Below, piece by piece: positions 18,614 to 28,220 of a stretch of DNA of 44,288 nucleotides (the first letter of the stretch is position 1; every line of letters begins with the position of its first letter). The notes below the pieces were generated by a model. The model made no database searches and had not been told where the DNA came from. It saw only the letters and a program-made list of their open reading frames with translations. A program made the translations under genes and the position numbers. Origin of the DNA: Clostridiales bacterium (GTDB lineage: Bacteria; Bacillota; Clostridia; Lachnospirales; Lachnospiraceae); assembly GCA_012519195.1 (NCBI GenBank), contig JAAYQP010000189.1, forward strand, positions 1-44,288, in the 5' to 3' direction.

Positions 18614-19456
18614 TTAAGCTTTTCCTTCACTTTGAAAGATTTGTATATGTTCTAATACATTTTGATACATACCCTTTTCCATCTCGGAGCTTAGCATAAA
18701 GTAATCTCTTTTGTCTTGTTTACTATAATTTCTAGCTGCCTGCTCGATCGATAGGAAATTCGCTGTCGCTATATTTACTTTTCTTATGCCTAAGGATATG
18801 CATTTTCTAAAATCCTCCGGACTAATACCAGAACCACCATGTAGAACCAAAGGAATATCTACCATTGCCTTTGCTTGTGCTAATAAGTCAAAATTAAGCT
18901 TTGGCTCCATCTTGTATAGTCCATGGGCATTACCAATGGATAATGCAATAGCATCTACCTTTGTACAATCATATAACTTCTTAACTTCAAGGGGATCCGA
19001 ATAAAAGGTACCCTTTGTTTTATTGCCTTCCTCATCAACCCCTAATTGACCTACTTCTGCTTCCACTGATGCACTGTATCGATCAGCCAGATCCTTAACT
19101 TTGCCAACAATCTCTATATTTTGATCAATGGGCAAATGGGATGCATCCATCATAACGGATGTAAAACCAATTTCCAAAGCCTGCTTAATGATATCAATAT
19201 CTCCACCATGGTCAAAATGTACACAGACTGGAACCTTTGCTTTTTCAGCAGCCGCCACCATCATTGGCCCGATGATATGTAATGGTGAGAAAGGAAGCCT
19301 TCCTTGGGCAATTTGTATAATCAGCGGGGAATTACTTTCCTCAGCTGCTCGGATAGCTCCCATGACCATTTCCATATTTGCTACACTAAAGGCTCCAACG
19401 CCATAATTTCCTGCCTCGGCCTTTTGCAACAGTGATTTCATTTGAACTAGTGACAT
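18614..19456 (-). CDS. iolJ: DKG-phosphate aldolase / class II fructose-bisphosphate aldolase-like
   Basis: Cleaves DKG-6-phosphate to dihydroxyacetone phosphate and malonate semialdehyde. From this start the protein has 280 residues. Class II aldolase motifs are present: VCVHFDHGG (zinc His), VEAEVGQLGVDEEG, SIGNAHGLYK, LHGGSG and KVNIATAN. The ATG at 19454-19456 is chosen because GGTGAG lies 7 bases upstream and the protein then begins MSLVQMKSLLQKAEAGNYGVGAFS, as family members do. A start 14 codons further out is without a ribosome site. Its place between the regulator and iolC points to IolJ over a glycolytic Fba. Confidence 0.9.
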   Translation of the reverse strand: MSLVQMKSLLQKAEAGNYGVGAFSVANMEMVMGAIRAAEESNSPLIIQIAQGRLPFSPLHIIGPMMVAAAEKAKVPVCVHFDHGGDIDIIKQALEIGFTSVMMDASHLPIDQNIEIVGKVKDLADRYSASVEAEVGQLGVDEEGNKTKGTFYSDPLEVKKLYDCTKVDAIALSIGNAHGLYKMEPKLNFDLLAQAKAMVDIPLVLHGGSGISPEDFRKCISLGIRKVNIATANFLSIEQAARNYSKQDKRDYFMLSSEMEKGMYQNVLEHIQIFQSEGKA

Positions 19457-19594
19457 ACATGCACTCACCTTTCTTAAGTCTTGCATAAGATTAATCAAAA
19501 CTTACTAATCATTTAACAATAACTTAACATATATATCACAAAAAGTCAAATGAATCAGCTAAATTATAGTAACATTTCTTAATTGGATTTCATA

Positions 19595-20371
19595 TTAATC
19601 CTCAACTTCTTGTGCCAATATAACTTCTACTCCGTATCTTTCACATAATTGAAGAAGTTCTGAATTTGCCTTATAATCAACAATAATCTTATTCATCTCG
19701 GATAATTCAGCATAGGTCATCATAGCGCTTTTCCCGTATTTTGAAGAATCGATCATAAGATATACTTCCTGGCAATTTGCAATCGCGGCTTTCTTTATTT
19801 CATATTCCGGAGGTGAAGAATTGGTAATCATACCAGTATCTGATATTCCTGATGAAGCCATAAAAGCTTTCTTTATATTATACTTTTCTAATGCACGTAC
19901 AGCATCTGCAGAAACGAAAGAATTCGTTTTTCTCTCTAAGGTTCCAGGTAGACTAATAATATTTATTTTAGGAAGTAAAAGTGCCCGGTTAATCACATTT
20001 AAACTATTTGTAATTATAGTTACATTTTCACAATCCCCTAAATAATCCATTAAGTACATGGTTGTTGAGCCAGAATCGATATAAACAAAGTCCCCATCTT
20101 CTATGAGTTTTGCTCCTGCCTTTCCGACCCATTTCTTTTCCTGACTATTTTTTGTCTGTCTTTCCTCAAATGGAATTAGATTTTTACTTTGATTACTGCA
20201 GACACCACCGTAAATTTTACGTACAGTTCCTTTCTTTACTAAATGAGCTACATCTAAGCGCACAGTATTCATAGAAATATTAAAGGTATCCCTTAATTTT
20301 TCCATAGAAACCAGATCATGCTCTAAGATATATTCCTCCATTTGTTTGATACGAATCGATTTCATACTCAT
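19595..20371 (-). CDS. iolR: DeoR-family transcriptional regulator of the inositol genes
   Basis: The 258-residue protein has an N-terminal winged helix (VSMEKLRDTFNISMNTVRLDVAHLVKKG) and a DeoR C-terminal sugar-phosphate sensor domain (YIDSGSTTMYLMDYL, ITNSLNVINRAL, FMASSGISDTGMITNSSPPE, MIDSSKYGKSA). B. subtilis IolR is of the same family and responds to DKG-phosphate. The ATG has GGAGG 7 bases upstream. It heads the minus-strand iol run and is divergent from iolG. The family is certain; the name iolR is from context. Confidence 0.82.
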   Translation of the reverse strand: MSMKSIRIKQMEEYILEHDLVSMEKLRDTFNISMNTVRLDVAHLVKKGTVRKIYGGVCSNQSKNLIPFEERQTKNSQEKKWVGKAGAKLIEDGDFVYIDSGSTTMYLMDYLGDCENVTIITNSLNVINRALLLPKINIISLPGTLERKTNSFVSADAVRALEKYNIKKAFMASSGISDTGMITNSSPPEYEIKKAAIANCQEVYLMIDSSKYGKSAMMTYAELSEMNKIIVDYKANSELLQLCERYGVEVILAQEVED

Positions 20372-20440
20372 CGAAATTCCTCCGTTTCCTCTTGCTTTCT
20401 TCTCTTCGATACTTGCAATGGCCTTAGTTCTATATTAATT

Positions 20441-20468
20441 ATCATAACATATTTGATGAAGAAAGCAA
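20441..20468 (-). promoter_or_regulatory. Likely promoter of iolR
   Basis: TTGCTT (20463-20468) and TATGAT (20441-20446) on the minus strand, 16 bases apart. The -35 falls in one arm of a 12-bp perfect inverted repeat (GAAGAAAGCAAG at 20458-20469 with CTTGCTTTCTTC at 20391-20402). Confidence 0.45.
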
Positions 20469-20476
20469 GGAAAACC

Positions 20477-20570
20477 ATAATTATTTGGTATGTTTTTATT
20501 ATATTGTTGTTGTTTTTTTAATAATTATATGGTATAATCAACTTATCTTTACAAAGAAATACCAATATAA
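20477..20570. repeat. Repeated TTGGTAT motifs in the iolR-iolG gap, candidate operators
   Basis: ATAATTATTTGGTAT (20477-20491) is repeated as ATAATTATATGGTAT (20521-20535), 44 bases apart and differing at one position. A related inverted copy, ATACCAATATAA, lies at 20559-20570. The second copy overlaps the -10 of the iolG promoter and the third lies just after the expected start. That arrangement suits a repressor such as the adjacent DeoR protein. Confidence 0.5.
20510..20538 (+). promoter_or_regulatory. Promoter of iolG
   Basis: TTGTTT (20510-20515) and TATAAT (20533-20538) with a 17-base spacer on the plus strand, about 50 bases before the iolG start. Confidence 0.65.
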
Positions 20571-20590
20571 TAAGAAGGGGATATGATATT

Positions 20591-21604
20591 ATGTTAAACA
20601 TCGGCATTATTGGTGCAGGTCGAATTGGTAAGGTCCATGCTGAAAGCATTACTTATCATGTAAAAGATGCACAAGTTACTGCTATCGCAGATCCTTTTAT
20701 GAACGAGGAAACCACTCTTTGGGCTAAAAATCTCGGCATACAAAATATCTATACGGATTATAAGGAAATACTTAAGGATGATAGCATTGATGCTGTATTA
20801 ATCTGCTCTTCTACGGATACCCATGCGGATATCTCAGTTGAAGCAATTAAAGCAAACAAACATGTATTTTGCGAAAAGCCAATTTCTCAAGATTTAGGTA
20901 AAATCAAAGAGGTTATGGAAGCATTAAAGGATTCTAATGTGAAGTACCAGGTTGGATTTAACCGTAGATTTGATCATAACTTTGAAGCAGTACGCAATGC
21001 TGTTGAGGAAGGTAAAATCGGTGATATACATATCGTTAAGATCACCTCAAGAGATCCTGATGCTCCACCAATTGAATATGTAAAAGTTTCTGGTGGTATG
21101 TTCCTTGATATGACAATCCATGATTTTGACATGGTACGCTATCTCACTTCAAGTGATGTTGTTGAAGTATATGCAGCTGGTACTTGCTTAGTAGATCCTG
21201 CAATTAAAGATGCTGGAGACATTGATACTGCTATTATTACAATGAAACTTGCAAATGGTGCGATTGCTGTTATTGATAACTCAAGAAAAGCAGATTATGG
21301 GTATGATCAAAGAGCTGAAGTATTTGGATCTAAAGGACAGGTTGCTGTTACAAACGATACCAATTCCACAGCAGTGATTAGTACTTCTGAAGGTGTTACC
21401 GCAGAAAAACCTCTATACTTTTTCCTTGAACGCTATATGGAATCCTTCTCAAAAGAAGTTTCCTTGTTTGTACGTGCAATTATTGATGACACTGAAGTTC
21501 CGGTTACCATTAATGATGGTTTACAGCCTGTTCTGATTGCAAAAGCAGCAAAGAAATCCTTAGATGAGAATCGTCCTGTTTTGCTTTCTGAAATTACAAT
21601 GTAA
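20591..21604 (+). CDS. iolG: Inositol 2-dehydrogenase
   Basis: Oxidises myo-inositol (and probably related inositols) to inosose with NAD, the first step of the pathway. The 337-residue Gfo/Idh/MocA protein has the Rossmann GIIGAGRIGKVHAE, the catalytic lysine in FCEKPIS near residue 96, and the Asp/His pair in GGMFLDMTIHDFDMVRYL near 173-177. AAGGGG lies 10 bases before the ATG. It is the only plus-strand gene here, divergent from iolR and the other iol genes, so the gap can control both directions. A scyllo-inositol preference cannot be excluded. Confidence 0.9.
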   Translation: MLNIGIIGAGRIGKVHAESITYHVKDAQVTAIADPFMNEETTLWAKNLGIQNIYTDYKEILKDDSIDAVLICSSTDTHADISVEAIKANKHVFCEKPISQDLGKIKEVMEALKDSNVKYQVGFNRRFDHNFEAVRNAVEEGKIGDIHIVKITSRDPDAPPIEYVKVSGGMFLDMTIHDFDMVRYLTSSDVVEVYAAGTCLVDPAIKDAGDIDTAIITMKLANGAIAVIDNSRKADYGYDQRAEVFGSKGQVAVTNDTNSTAVISTSEGVTAEKPLYFFLERYMESFSKEVSLFVRAIIDDTEVPVTINDGLQPVLIAKAAKKSLDENRPVLLSEITM

Positions 21605-21655
21605 TTTAGGCTACCATTCATTATCGTAATAAATCATTGTTTTTGTTCCCCCTAT

Positions 21656-21683
21656 AAGGGCTGTTAGTTACCTAACAGCCCTT
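21656..21683. terminator. Hairpin between the converging iolG and mgtC-like genes
   Basis: AAGGGCTGTTAG and CTAACAGCCCTT form a 12-bp perfect stem with a 4-base loop between two genes that converge. The T-tract is modest (CCCTTTT after a short break). The same GGGCTGT/ACAGCCC arms recur in two other intergenic hairpins of the window. Confidence 0.75.
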
Positions 21684-21698
21684 CCCTTTTGCCATAAA

Positions 21699-22379
21699 CT
21701 ATAATTCCTCTATGAACTTAACACCTTCACTATCATGAAGGATTGACATAATCTCATCATGATTTTGTTTCTTTGGTAGTCGCAGCGTCATTAAAGCTGC
21801 AACGCCCACATCTTCTACTGCTTTTGATCTTACGATTTCTAAATCGCTGATTCGGATCTCTAACTCTCTTAAATCATTAATAAAATCACCCATATTTGGT
21901 AATCTTTCAAATTCCACAAAGATATCCAAGACCTTGGTGGCTGCAGTAACTCTTTCATCTAAGCTATGTAATAAGGACATAACGATAAAAATCATGATAC
22001 AGCTTATAATTGCCACCTCATAATAACCAATTCCAATGGAAAGACCTATACATGCCGCTGCCCAAAGCCCAGCTGCTGTCGTCAATCCCTTGACACGGTT
22101 ATGTCCAGTAACAATGATCGTACCTGCGCCTAAAAAACCGATACCACTGATTACTTGAGCTCCCATTCTTGCCGGATCCCCTGTTCCATACTCGATACTA
22201 ATATATTCATTGGTCATCATAACCAGAGCAGAACCAAGGCAAACCAACATATAGGTTCGAAATCCTGCGGGTCGTTTCTTTCTCCCTCGTTCAATTCCTA
22301 GAATACCTCCGCACAGTAATGCAAGATGTAATTTAATTAAACTAATAACAATATCATTTTGTAATAACTGCTCAAGCAT
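21699..22379 (-). CDS. MgtC/SapB-family membrane protein
   Basis: The 226-residue protein has several hydrophobic segments in its first 140 residues and the family hallmarks GGILGIERGRKKRPAGFRTYMLVCLGSA... and VISGIGFLGAGTIIV, VKGLTTAAGLWAAACIGLSIG. The C-terminal 75 residues form a soluble ACT-like tail. MgtC proteins are linked to magnesium limitation and pH or membrane-potential stress; a direct transport role is doubtful. AGGAGG lies 6 bases before the ATG. It follows the GH95 gene by 110 bases with no Mg riboswitch visible, so it may simply be the end of that transcript. Confidence 0.88.
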   Translation of the reverse strand: MLEQLLQNDIVISLIKLHLALLCGGILGIERGRKKRPAGFRTYMLVCLGSALVMMTNEYISIEYGTGDPARMGAQVISGIGFLGAGTIIVTGHNRVKGLTTAAGLWAAACIGLSIGIGYYEVAIISCIMIFIVMSLLHSLDERVTAATKVLDIFVEFERLPNMGDFINDLRELEIRISDLEIVRSKAVEDVGVAALMTLRLPKKQNHDEIMSILHDSEGVKFIEEL

Positions 22380-22489
22380 TCTATTCCTCCTTTAAAAACA
22401 AAACCTGCTACAACGATTCAATTTTTTACTTCAACTATCTACATATCCTCCTTAAGTATCTACTTTGTTTCATTTAATCTTTGATTTAT

Positions 22490-24862
22490 TTATTCATTGA
22501 TTAACTGAAGTCTTTGGTTTAAGGTAATCTTTTGTCCGGCTTTTCCATCGAAGGCTTTTTTCATACCCTTATAATAGATGTAAAATTCAATATCCCTTTC
22601 AGGAAGGAAACTAGCTTTCTCAAGTAATCCGTCCTTCCACTGGAGATTTACTGTAATATTGCCACGCCCTACAATTCCATTGATATAACCTTCCTTCCAG
22701 GTCTTTGGTAGTGCAGGTAGTAAATGTAAAAAACCCTCATGGGATTGTAGAAGCATTTCGGCAATTCCAGCACTTACTCCAAAATTACCATCAATCTGAA
22801 AAGGTGGATGGGCATCGAATAAATTATCATAGGTACCACCTTTATCTTTATAGTTAATATCATCATCGTCCACTGGTTGAAGTTGTTTTCGAATCATATA
22901 AAGTGCCCGTTCTCCATCCCGAAGTCTAGCCCATAGGTTTACTTTCCAGCCAAGGCTCCAACCTGTACCATCATCTCCCCGCTCATTTAAGGTTACCTTA
23001 CAAGCTTCTATTAAATCAGGGGTTTTCTCAAAGGTAATTAAATCACCAGGATATAGTCCATAAAGATGGGATATATGCCGATGATGGGGATCCGTCTCTT
23101 CAAATTCTTCATTCCATTCTAAGAGCTGTCCTCTACTACCTATTTGATAAGAATATAGCTTATTAAGGGCTTCTTTAATATGTTCACTCAGTTCGTCTTC
23201 TATCTCAAGAATCTCTATCGTTTTTATATAATTTTCAAATAAATCCCGAACTAGGCTATTGTTCATTGTACTAAATAGCGCTAGACCACAGATCTTTCCA
23301 TCGATATAGTATTCATTTTCTGGAGATGTGGAAGGACATACCATAAGATTCCCGTGATCATCTTCCGATAAGATATCCAAATAGAACATACTGGCTTCTT
23401 TTAAGAGGGGGAAGGCTTCCTTTGAAAGATAATTTTTATCACCAGTAAATTCATATTGCTCATAAACATGCCGACACAGCCAGGCTACCGACATGGGCCA
23501 GAAACCCCATTTAGCAGAGCCTCTAACACCTCTTGGGCCAACTGGTGTTGTAATTCTCCAAAGATCAATATTATGATGAGCGGTAAAACCACGGGCATTA
23601 TAATAGAGCTTTGCAGTTTTCTTGCCACTGATCCTTATGTCCTTGATTAGATCTAGGAGTGGGGAATTACATTCCTTAAGGTTACCAGTAAATACTGGCC
23701 AATAATTCATCTCAGTATTAATATTGGTTGTATAATTAGAACTCCAGGGGGCCCGAAGTTCCTGGTTCCATATCCCCTGAAGGTTAATCGCTTGGGTACC
23801 CGGTCTAGAGGAAGAAATCATTAGATAACGACCATATTGGAAAATAAGAGAATAAAGCATATCATCTTCTACTCCCCTAGCAAATTCACGTAATCTTACA
23901 TCTGTGGGCAAGTGTTGATTAGAACTCTTTCCCGGAATAAATTCAACCCGCTGAAATAGGGTTTGATAATCATGGATATGGGCTTTTAACATATCCTTAT
24001 AGTTCTTCTTCTCGAAACGATTCATTCGTTCCATACAGGGAGTAACCATATCCTTAGCTTCCAAATATGGATGTTTATCAAATCCTTGGAAAGTAGTATC
24101 TACAGTGAGATATAGGGTTACTTCATCCGCTCCCACGATATGAAGTTGATTCTCCAAATTTATAATCGAACCGCCACTTTGTTTTACTTTAACTATGGTA
24201 TAAAAACCTACGCCTCTCTCCTCATTTTTATTACTATATTTTATTGGATCAGCTAGTTCTACATAATTAGGCGCAACATCACCTGGGCATTCACCCTCCA
24301 TTATAATATTATCCTTATTTACCAAGACCTTATGTTTCAGTTGACTTGTTATGGAAAGAAGAAAACTAATGCTTTTGGGTTTTGATGCTGTTAGATGGAC
24401 TACAAGTCCGTCATCTGGAGAAGATACAAAATACTCCCTGCGATACCTTACTTCCTCACAAGTGTATTCTACCGTGGAGATGGCTTGGTTTAAATCCAAT
24501 ACTCTTTTATAGTCTCGATAACCCTCTTTATGATCAAAGATAAATTCCAGATCTCCTAAGGGTAGATAGGATTGCCCCCAAGTGCCCACTACCTGATCCT
24601 CTAATAATTCCTGTGCCTCTAAAGGCTTTCCATCTTTGGTTAGTTCCGCTGCTTTTTTTATATATTCTTTGGCATTCGGATCATTGGTATCCCTGGGATA
24701 TCCAGACCATAGGGTATCCTCATTTAAACATATGCGTTCCTTCTTTGCACCTCCAAAAACCATAGCTCCGATACGGCCGTTCCCCAATGGCAGTGCCTGT
24801 GTCCATTTTAATGCAGGCTGCTCATACCATAACATCATATCTATACTATTTAAATTATTCAT
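22490..24862 (-). CDS. GH95-family glycosidase (alpha-L-fucosidase type), intracellular
   Basis: Likely removes alpha-1,2-linked L-fucose (or L-galactose) from oligosaccharides. The 790-residue protein shows the GH95 N-terminal domain opening ([29 protein letters not shown]). The (alpha/alpha)6 barrel keeps the catalytic segments: [12 protein letters not shown] with both Asn near residue 382, [11 protein letters not shown] with the putative general-acid Glu near 515, and [15 protein letters not shown] near 691. There is no signal peptide, so it acts on imported oligosaccharides. AGGAGG is 12 bases before the ATG. A hairpin separates it from the GH36 gene upstream, so it may be expressed at a lower or different level. 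Confidence 0.92.
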   Translation of the reverse strand: MNNLNSIDMMLWYEQPALKWTQALPLGNGRIGAMVFGGAKKERICLNEDTLWSGYPRDTNDPNAKEYIKKAAELTKDGKPLEAQELLEDQVVGTWGQSYLPLGDLEFIFDHKEGYRDYKRVLDLNQAISTVEYTCEEVRYRREYFVSSPDDGLVVHLTASKPKSISFLLSITSQLKHKVLVNKDNIIMEGECPGDVAPNYVELADPIKYSNKNEERGVGFYTIVKVKQSGGSIINLENQLHIVGADEVTLYLTVDTTFQGFDKHPYLEAKDMVTPCMERMNRFEKKNYKDMLKAHIHDYQTLFQRVEFIPGKSSNQHLPTDVRLREFARGVEDDMLYSLIFQYGRYLMISSSRPGTQAINLQGIWNQELRAPWSSNYTTNINTEMNYWPVFTGNLKECNSPLLDLIKDIRISGKKTAKLYYNARGFTAHHNIDLWRITTPVGPRGVRGSAKWGFWPMSVAWLCRHVYEQYEFTGDKNYLSKEAFPLLKEASMFYLDILSEDDHGNLMVCPSTSPENEYYIDGKICGLALFSTMNNSLVRDLFENYIKTIEILEIEDELSEHIKEALNKLYSYQIGSRGQLLEWNEEFEETDPHHRHISHLYGLYPGDLITFEKTPDLIEACKVTLNERGDDGTGWSLGWKVNLWARLRDGERALYMIRKQLQPVDDDDINYKDKGGTYDNLFDAHPPFQIDGNFGVSAGIAEMLLQSHEGFLHLLPALPKTWKEGYINGIVGRGNITVNLQWKDGLLEKASFLPERDIEFYIYYKGMKKAFDGKAGQKITLNQRLQLINE

Positions 24863-24934
24863 AGATACCCGTACCCTCCTCTCTTACCTTATAAATAATT
24901 ACTTGTTGCGAAACTATTAAGATCCAATCAAAGT

Positions 24935-24958
24935 AAGGGCTGTAGGAACAGCCCTTTT
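24935..24958. terminator. Hairpin between GH36 and GH95 genes
   Basis: AAGGGCTGT and ACAGCCCTT form a 9-bp perfect stem with the loop AGGA. The T-run (TTTT) is on the plus-strand side; the minus-strand side has only broken T residues, so termination of the GH36 transcript is probably partial. Confidence 0.65.
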
Positions 24959-24995
24959 AAGTATGATAAGCCACACTTTTTTGGTTATGCATCTA

Positions 24996-27185
24996 TTAAA
25001 TTTCTACAATATGAATTAACTTGCCAAGGTAATCTCCCCACATATTTTCGATATTAATACCAGCATACATCAGTGCGCCACCACTTAACTCCTCACCAGT
25101 CTCTTCAATCCGGTAAATAGCATCTTCTTTTAAACCTTTTAATCGGATTCTTCTGGTTCGATAATTTGGTCTACCGCTTACCTGAATATAGGTAACAAGT
25201 GCTTCCTTCTTATCTTTTGATACAACTTCATAGCAATCATATTCATGATTCATCTGATAGGATGCGATTCGATAGTAATCTCCGGTACGTACTAAGTCGT
25301 TATATTTATGATACATAGCTACTTGTTTCGGTATCATATTTCGATCTTCTTCTGGAATTTTGGTAATATCCAATTCATAACCGAAGGTACCTGCTAGGGA
25401 TACATAGCCTCTCGTTTCAAAAGGTGTTACTCTGCCATTGGAATGACTTGGACAATCTGCAACATGGGCACCCATAGCTGATAAAGGATAAATCATAGCG
25501 GTTCCTTCCTGTATCCGCAAACGATCAATGGCATCGGTATTATCTGAGCTCCAAATCTGGGGACTATAGTATAGCATACCTGGATCGAATCTACCACCGC
25601 CACTGGAGCAATTTTCAAGAAGAATATGTGGGAAATCACTTACCAGTCGTTCCTGCATCTCATATAATCCCAAAACATAACGATGATAAAACTCGCCCTG
25701 GGTATCAGAATCAAGGGATGCACCGGCGATATCGGTAAGAGGTCGGTTCATGTCCCATTTAACATATTCGATATTCGCCTCTGATAAAATCTTATACATA
25801 CTGTCATAGACAGCATCTCGAACTTCTTTTCTAGAAATATCCAGAACTAACTGATTCCTTGCCAAGGCCGGGTTACGCCCAGGAATTTGAATCGCCCAGT
25901 CAGGATGAGTACGATATAAATCCGAATCGGGTGAAATCATCTCAGGTTCAAACCAGATACCAAATTTCATACCTAGCTTGTTAACCTCATCAACTAAGTG
26001 TTTTAGGCCACCTTTTATTTTGCTTTCATTCACTACCCAGTCACCAAGGGAAGTATTATCATCATTTCGATAACCAAACCAACCATCATCCATAACAAGC
26101 ATCTCTATGCCTAACTTTGACGCTTCTCTGGCAATACTCAGTAATTTGTCAGTATCAAAGTCAAAATAGGTAGCCTCCCAGTTATTGATTAAGATTGGAC
26201 GCTTTTTATCTTTATATTGACCACGAATTAAATGATTTCGATATAAATCATGGAAGGTTCTAGTCATGCCACCGATACCTTCATTGGAATATACCATGAC
26301 AGCTTCCGGTGATGTAAAGCTTTCTTCTGAATCTAATTTCCAGCAAAAGTCAACTGGATTAATACCAATTACTGCTCGAAGCATGGTAAACTGAGTAATT
26401 TCAGCTTGCGCCATAAAATTGCCGGAATAAACGAGATTAAGAGCGAAAACCTCACCATGATCCTCATCGGCATTCTTATCTAAAATTGCCATAAAGGGCT
26501 GTTCCTGATGGGAGGATACACCTCGTAGTGAGGAAATCAACTGCTTTCCATCCGTAATTCTTCTTCTATTTATCATTCGTTCCCTTGACCATAATCCATA
26601 AAGAGTAATCATGTCATAGTCACGATTATCCATATCAAGGCATGCAGATAATACTTTTGTTAAATAGATTGGATTCTTAGAGGAGTTGTATATCTTAACA
26701 CTTCTGGTTATTGCATCTAGTTTTTCAAATACATTATAAACAAGGGTAACTTGAAGCTGCAAAGCTTTATCCTCACAGATTAATTCCAAAGTAGTACATT
26801 CGTCTTCTCTTGCAAAGGTTGCTGGAAGTCCAGGAAGTTTTTGCTTTCCATGATAAATTCTATGTGAAATATAGGAAAGACTACAAGCACTATGACCTGC
26901 ATGATCCTTCACACTAAGGCAGGATTCACGGAAATCACCAACCCCATGGGTAGGATATTCCATTGGCATAGAATCCATAAAGGTTACTCTATCCCTACTA
27001 TTTTTTGTCGGTACATCACTAGATCCGTGTAAACGCATCATATAGCTAAGGTCCGCATCAATTACTTTTCGCCCGTAATAGATATGACCGATAAAATTTT
27101 CTTCATCCACGATACCTATCATATAGGTAGATTTCGGTGTATCCAGTTTAAAGATACGGCTATTCTCATAAAACTTTATGCCCAT
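24996..27185 (-). CDS. GH36 alpha-galactosidase, intracellular
   Basis: Hydrolyses terminal alpha-1,6-galactose from raffinose-type or galactomannan-type oligosaccharides. The 729-residue protein has the family layout: N-terminal beta domain, TIM barrel with MDDGWFGYRNDD and FGIWFEPEMISPDSDLYR, the nucleophile Asp in YVKWDMNR near residue 479, and CSSGGGRFDPGM. The acid/base Asp is in WSSDNTDAIDR near 547, followed by a C-terminal beta domain. The length suits the clostridial/bacillar tetrameric group. No signal peptide. AGGAGG precedes the ATG by 6 bases. It follows the metallo-beta-lactamase gene by 24 bases. Confidence 0.95.
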   Translation of the reverse strand: MGIKFYENSRIFKLDTPKSTYMIGIVDEENFIGHIYYGRKVIDADLSYMMRLHGSSDVPTKNSRDRVTFMDSMPMEYPTHGVGDFRESCLSVKDHAGHSACSLSYISHRIYHGKQKLPGLPATFAREDECTTLELICEDKALQLQVTLVYNVFEKLDAITRSVKIYNSSKNPIYLTKVLSACLDMDNRDYDMITLYGLWSRERMINRRRITDGKQLISSLRGVSSHQEQPFMAILDKNADEDHGEVFALNLVYSGNFMAQAEITQFTMLRAVIGINPVDFCWKLDSEESFTSPEAVMVYSNEGIGGMTRTFHDLYRNHLIRGQYKDKKRPILINNWEATYFDFDTDKLLSIAREASKLGIEMLVMDDGWFGYRNDDNTSLGDWVVNESKIKGGLKHLVDEVNKLGMKFGIWFEPEMISPDSDLYRTHPDWAIQIPGRNPALARNQLVLDISRKEVRDAVYDSMYKILSEANIEYVKWDMNRPLTDIAGASLDSDTQGEFYHRYVLGLYEMQERLVSDFPHILLENCSSGGGRFDPGMLYYSPQIWSSDNTDAIDRLRIQEGTAMIYPLSAMGAHVADCPSHSNGRVTPFETRGYVSLAGTFGYELDITKIPEEDRNMIPKQVAMYHKYNDLVRTGDYYRIASYQMNHEYDCYEVVSKDKKEALVTYIQVSGRPNYRTRRIRLKGLKEDAIYRIEETGEELSGGALMYAGINIENMWGDYLGKLIHIVEI

Positions 27186-27209
27186 TCTAATCCTCCTGTC
27201 AAAAATATT

Positions 27210-28034
27210 CTAAAAAACCAATTCCATGCCATCATAAGTCACGATAAAACCGACTTTTTCTGCCTCTTCAACCATCTTTTCATGTAGCCATAAACCATTA
27301 TGGGAAAAATGATTCACAATCCAAATTGTATTATGATCAGCTATACCAAGTTCAATTAGGCGTTGCTTTTCCTTCACTGCATCAACGAGTCCCATATGGT
27401 TATTACCGTCTGGTACGCTTTGCTGTGTGCAGTCTAAGCTAACAAGATCTAAGTATACTTTATTCTTCACAAGATATTCGATTGTCTGTTCAGGGAATGC
27501 ACCGGTGTCATGGGCATATAAGATCGACTTCTCCCCTTGATGAATTAAATAAAATAAACATTCTTCATTTCTGTCATGAAGTGCCAACATTGGAACCACG
27601 GTATAGTCCTTTATTTTAATTTCTTCAAAAGGTTTAATAACATGGACCTCTAAGTTCGTATCAGTACCTGTCATACCAGGAACTTGCTCCCATAATTTTT
27701 CCTTTACCTTGCTATTTCCATACACATGGAATACATTCGGTCTCTCATGGGCAAAGGGTTCCCGAACCATTTCCAGATCGGTAGGATTAAAATGATCGGA
27801 ATGACTATGGGTAACCAGTAGATGATTTACTCTACTAAGATCCAGACCATAAACCAGACTATGCATATTCGTATCCGGCGGTAAGTCGATTAATAGATCA
27901 TCATTTACTAAGGCCTGTGTTCTGGTTCTAATATTTTTGCCACCTAATCTACGGGCTTCTTTACAGAGCTCGCAATTACAAAATAATCCTGGCCAGCCTT
28001 CACCGGCTGCTGTTCCATAAAAAGTCAGCTTCAC
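27210..28034 (-). CDS. PhnP-like metallo-beta-lactamase fold phosphodiesterase/hydrolase
   Basis: The 274-residue protein carries the HSHSDH zinc motif (residues 76-81), later HD and NHFSHNG histidines, and an N-terminal Cys19-x-Cys21-x-x-Cys24 cluster. The same Cys arrangement holds a structural zinc in PhnP, which opens cyclic ribose phosphates; PqqB and the tRNase Z lineage are other relatives. Its role here is not known. Between glycoside hydrolase genes it might open a cyclic or diester phosphate on a sugar. The start is GTG at 28032-28034, with GAGG 9 bases upstream. It follows the DUF5054 gene after a 186-base structured gap and is closely linked to GH36. Confidence 0.8.
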   Translation of the reverse strand: MKLTFYGTAAGEGWPGLFCNCELCKEARRLGGKNIRTRTQALVNDDLLIDLPPDTNMHSLVYGLDLSRVNHLLVTHSHSDHFNPTDLEMVREPFAHERPNVFHVYGNSKVKEKLWEQVPGMTGTDTNLEVHVIKPFEEIKIKDYTVVPMLALHDRNEECLFYLIHQGEKSILYAHDTGAFPEQTIEYLVKNKVYLDLVSLDCTQQSVPDGNNHMGLVDAVKEKQRLIELGIADHNTIWIVNHFSHNGLWLHEKMVEEAEKVGFIVTYDGMELVF

Positions 28035-28111
28035 TGTAATATACCTCGATTCTTTCTTTTGTTTAATTCTTAAAAATTATTAGGTTTACATAAGAATCTT
28101 ATTATTAATAC

Positions 28112-28213
28112 TGCCGGATCTTTACCCAGCATTAGGTATTTAAGACCCGGCATATCGTTAGAAAATGCGAAACTTGTATCGCTTGTATATACTAGATCAA
28201 GACCCAAGTTTCG
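28112..28213. other. Two tandem stem-loops in the DUF5054-MBL gap
   Basis: First hairpin: TGCCGG (28112-28117) with CCGGCA (28147-28152), extended inward by TCTT/AAGA. Second: CGAAACTTG (28168-28176) with CAAGTTTCG (28205-28213), with an inner CTTG/CAAG pairing. Neither has a T-run on the minus strand. They fill most of the gap between two genes of one apparent transcript, and could be mRNA processing or stability elements or a structured RNA. Confidence 0.5.
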
Positions 28214-28220
28214 TAAGTTT

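Noticed and set aside
22380-22489. Magnesium riboswitch before the MgtC-like gene
   Set aside because: The gap is only 110 bases and shows no multi-helix structure. An extra AAGGAGG in it is followed at once by ATG TAG, not a gene.
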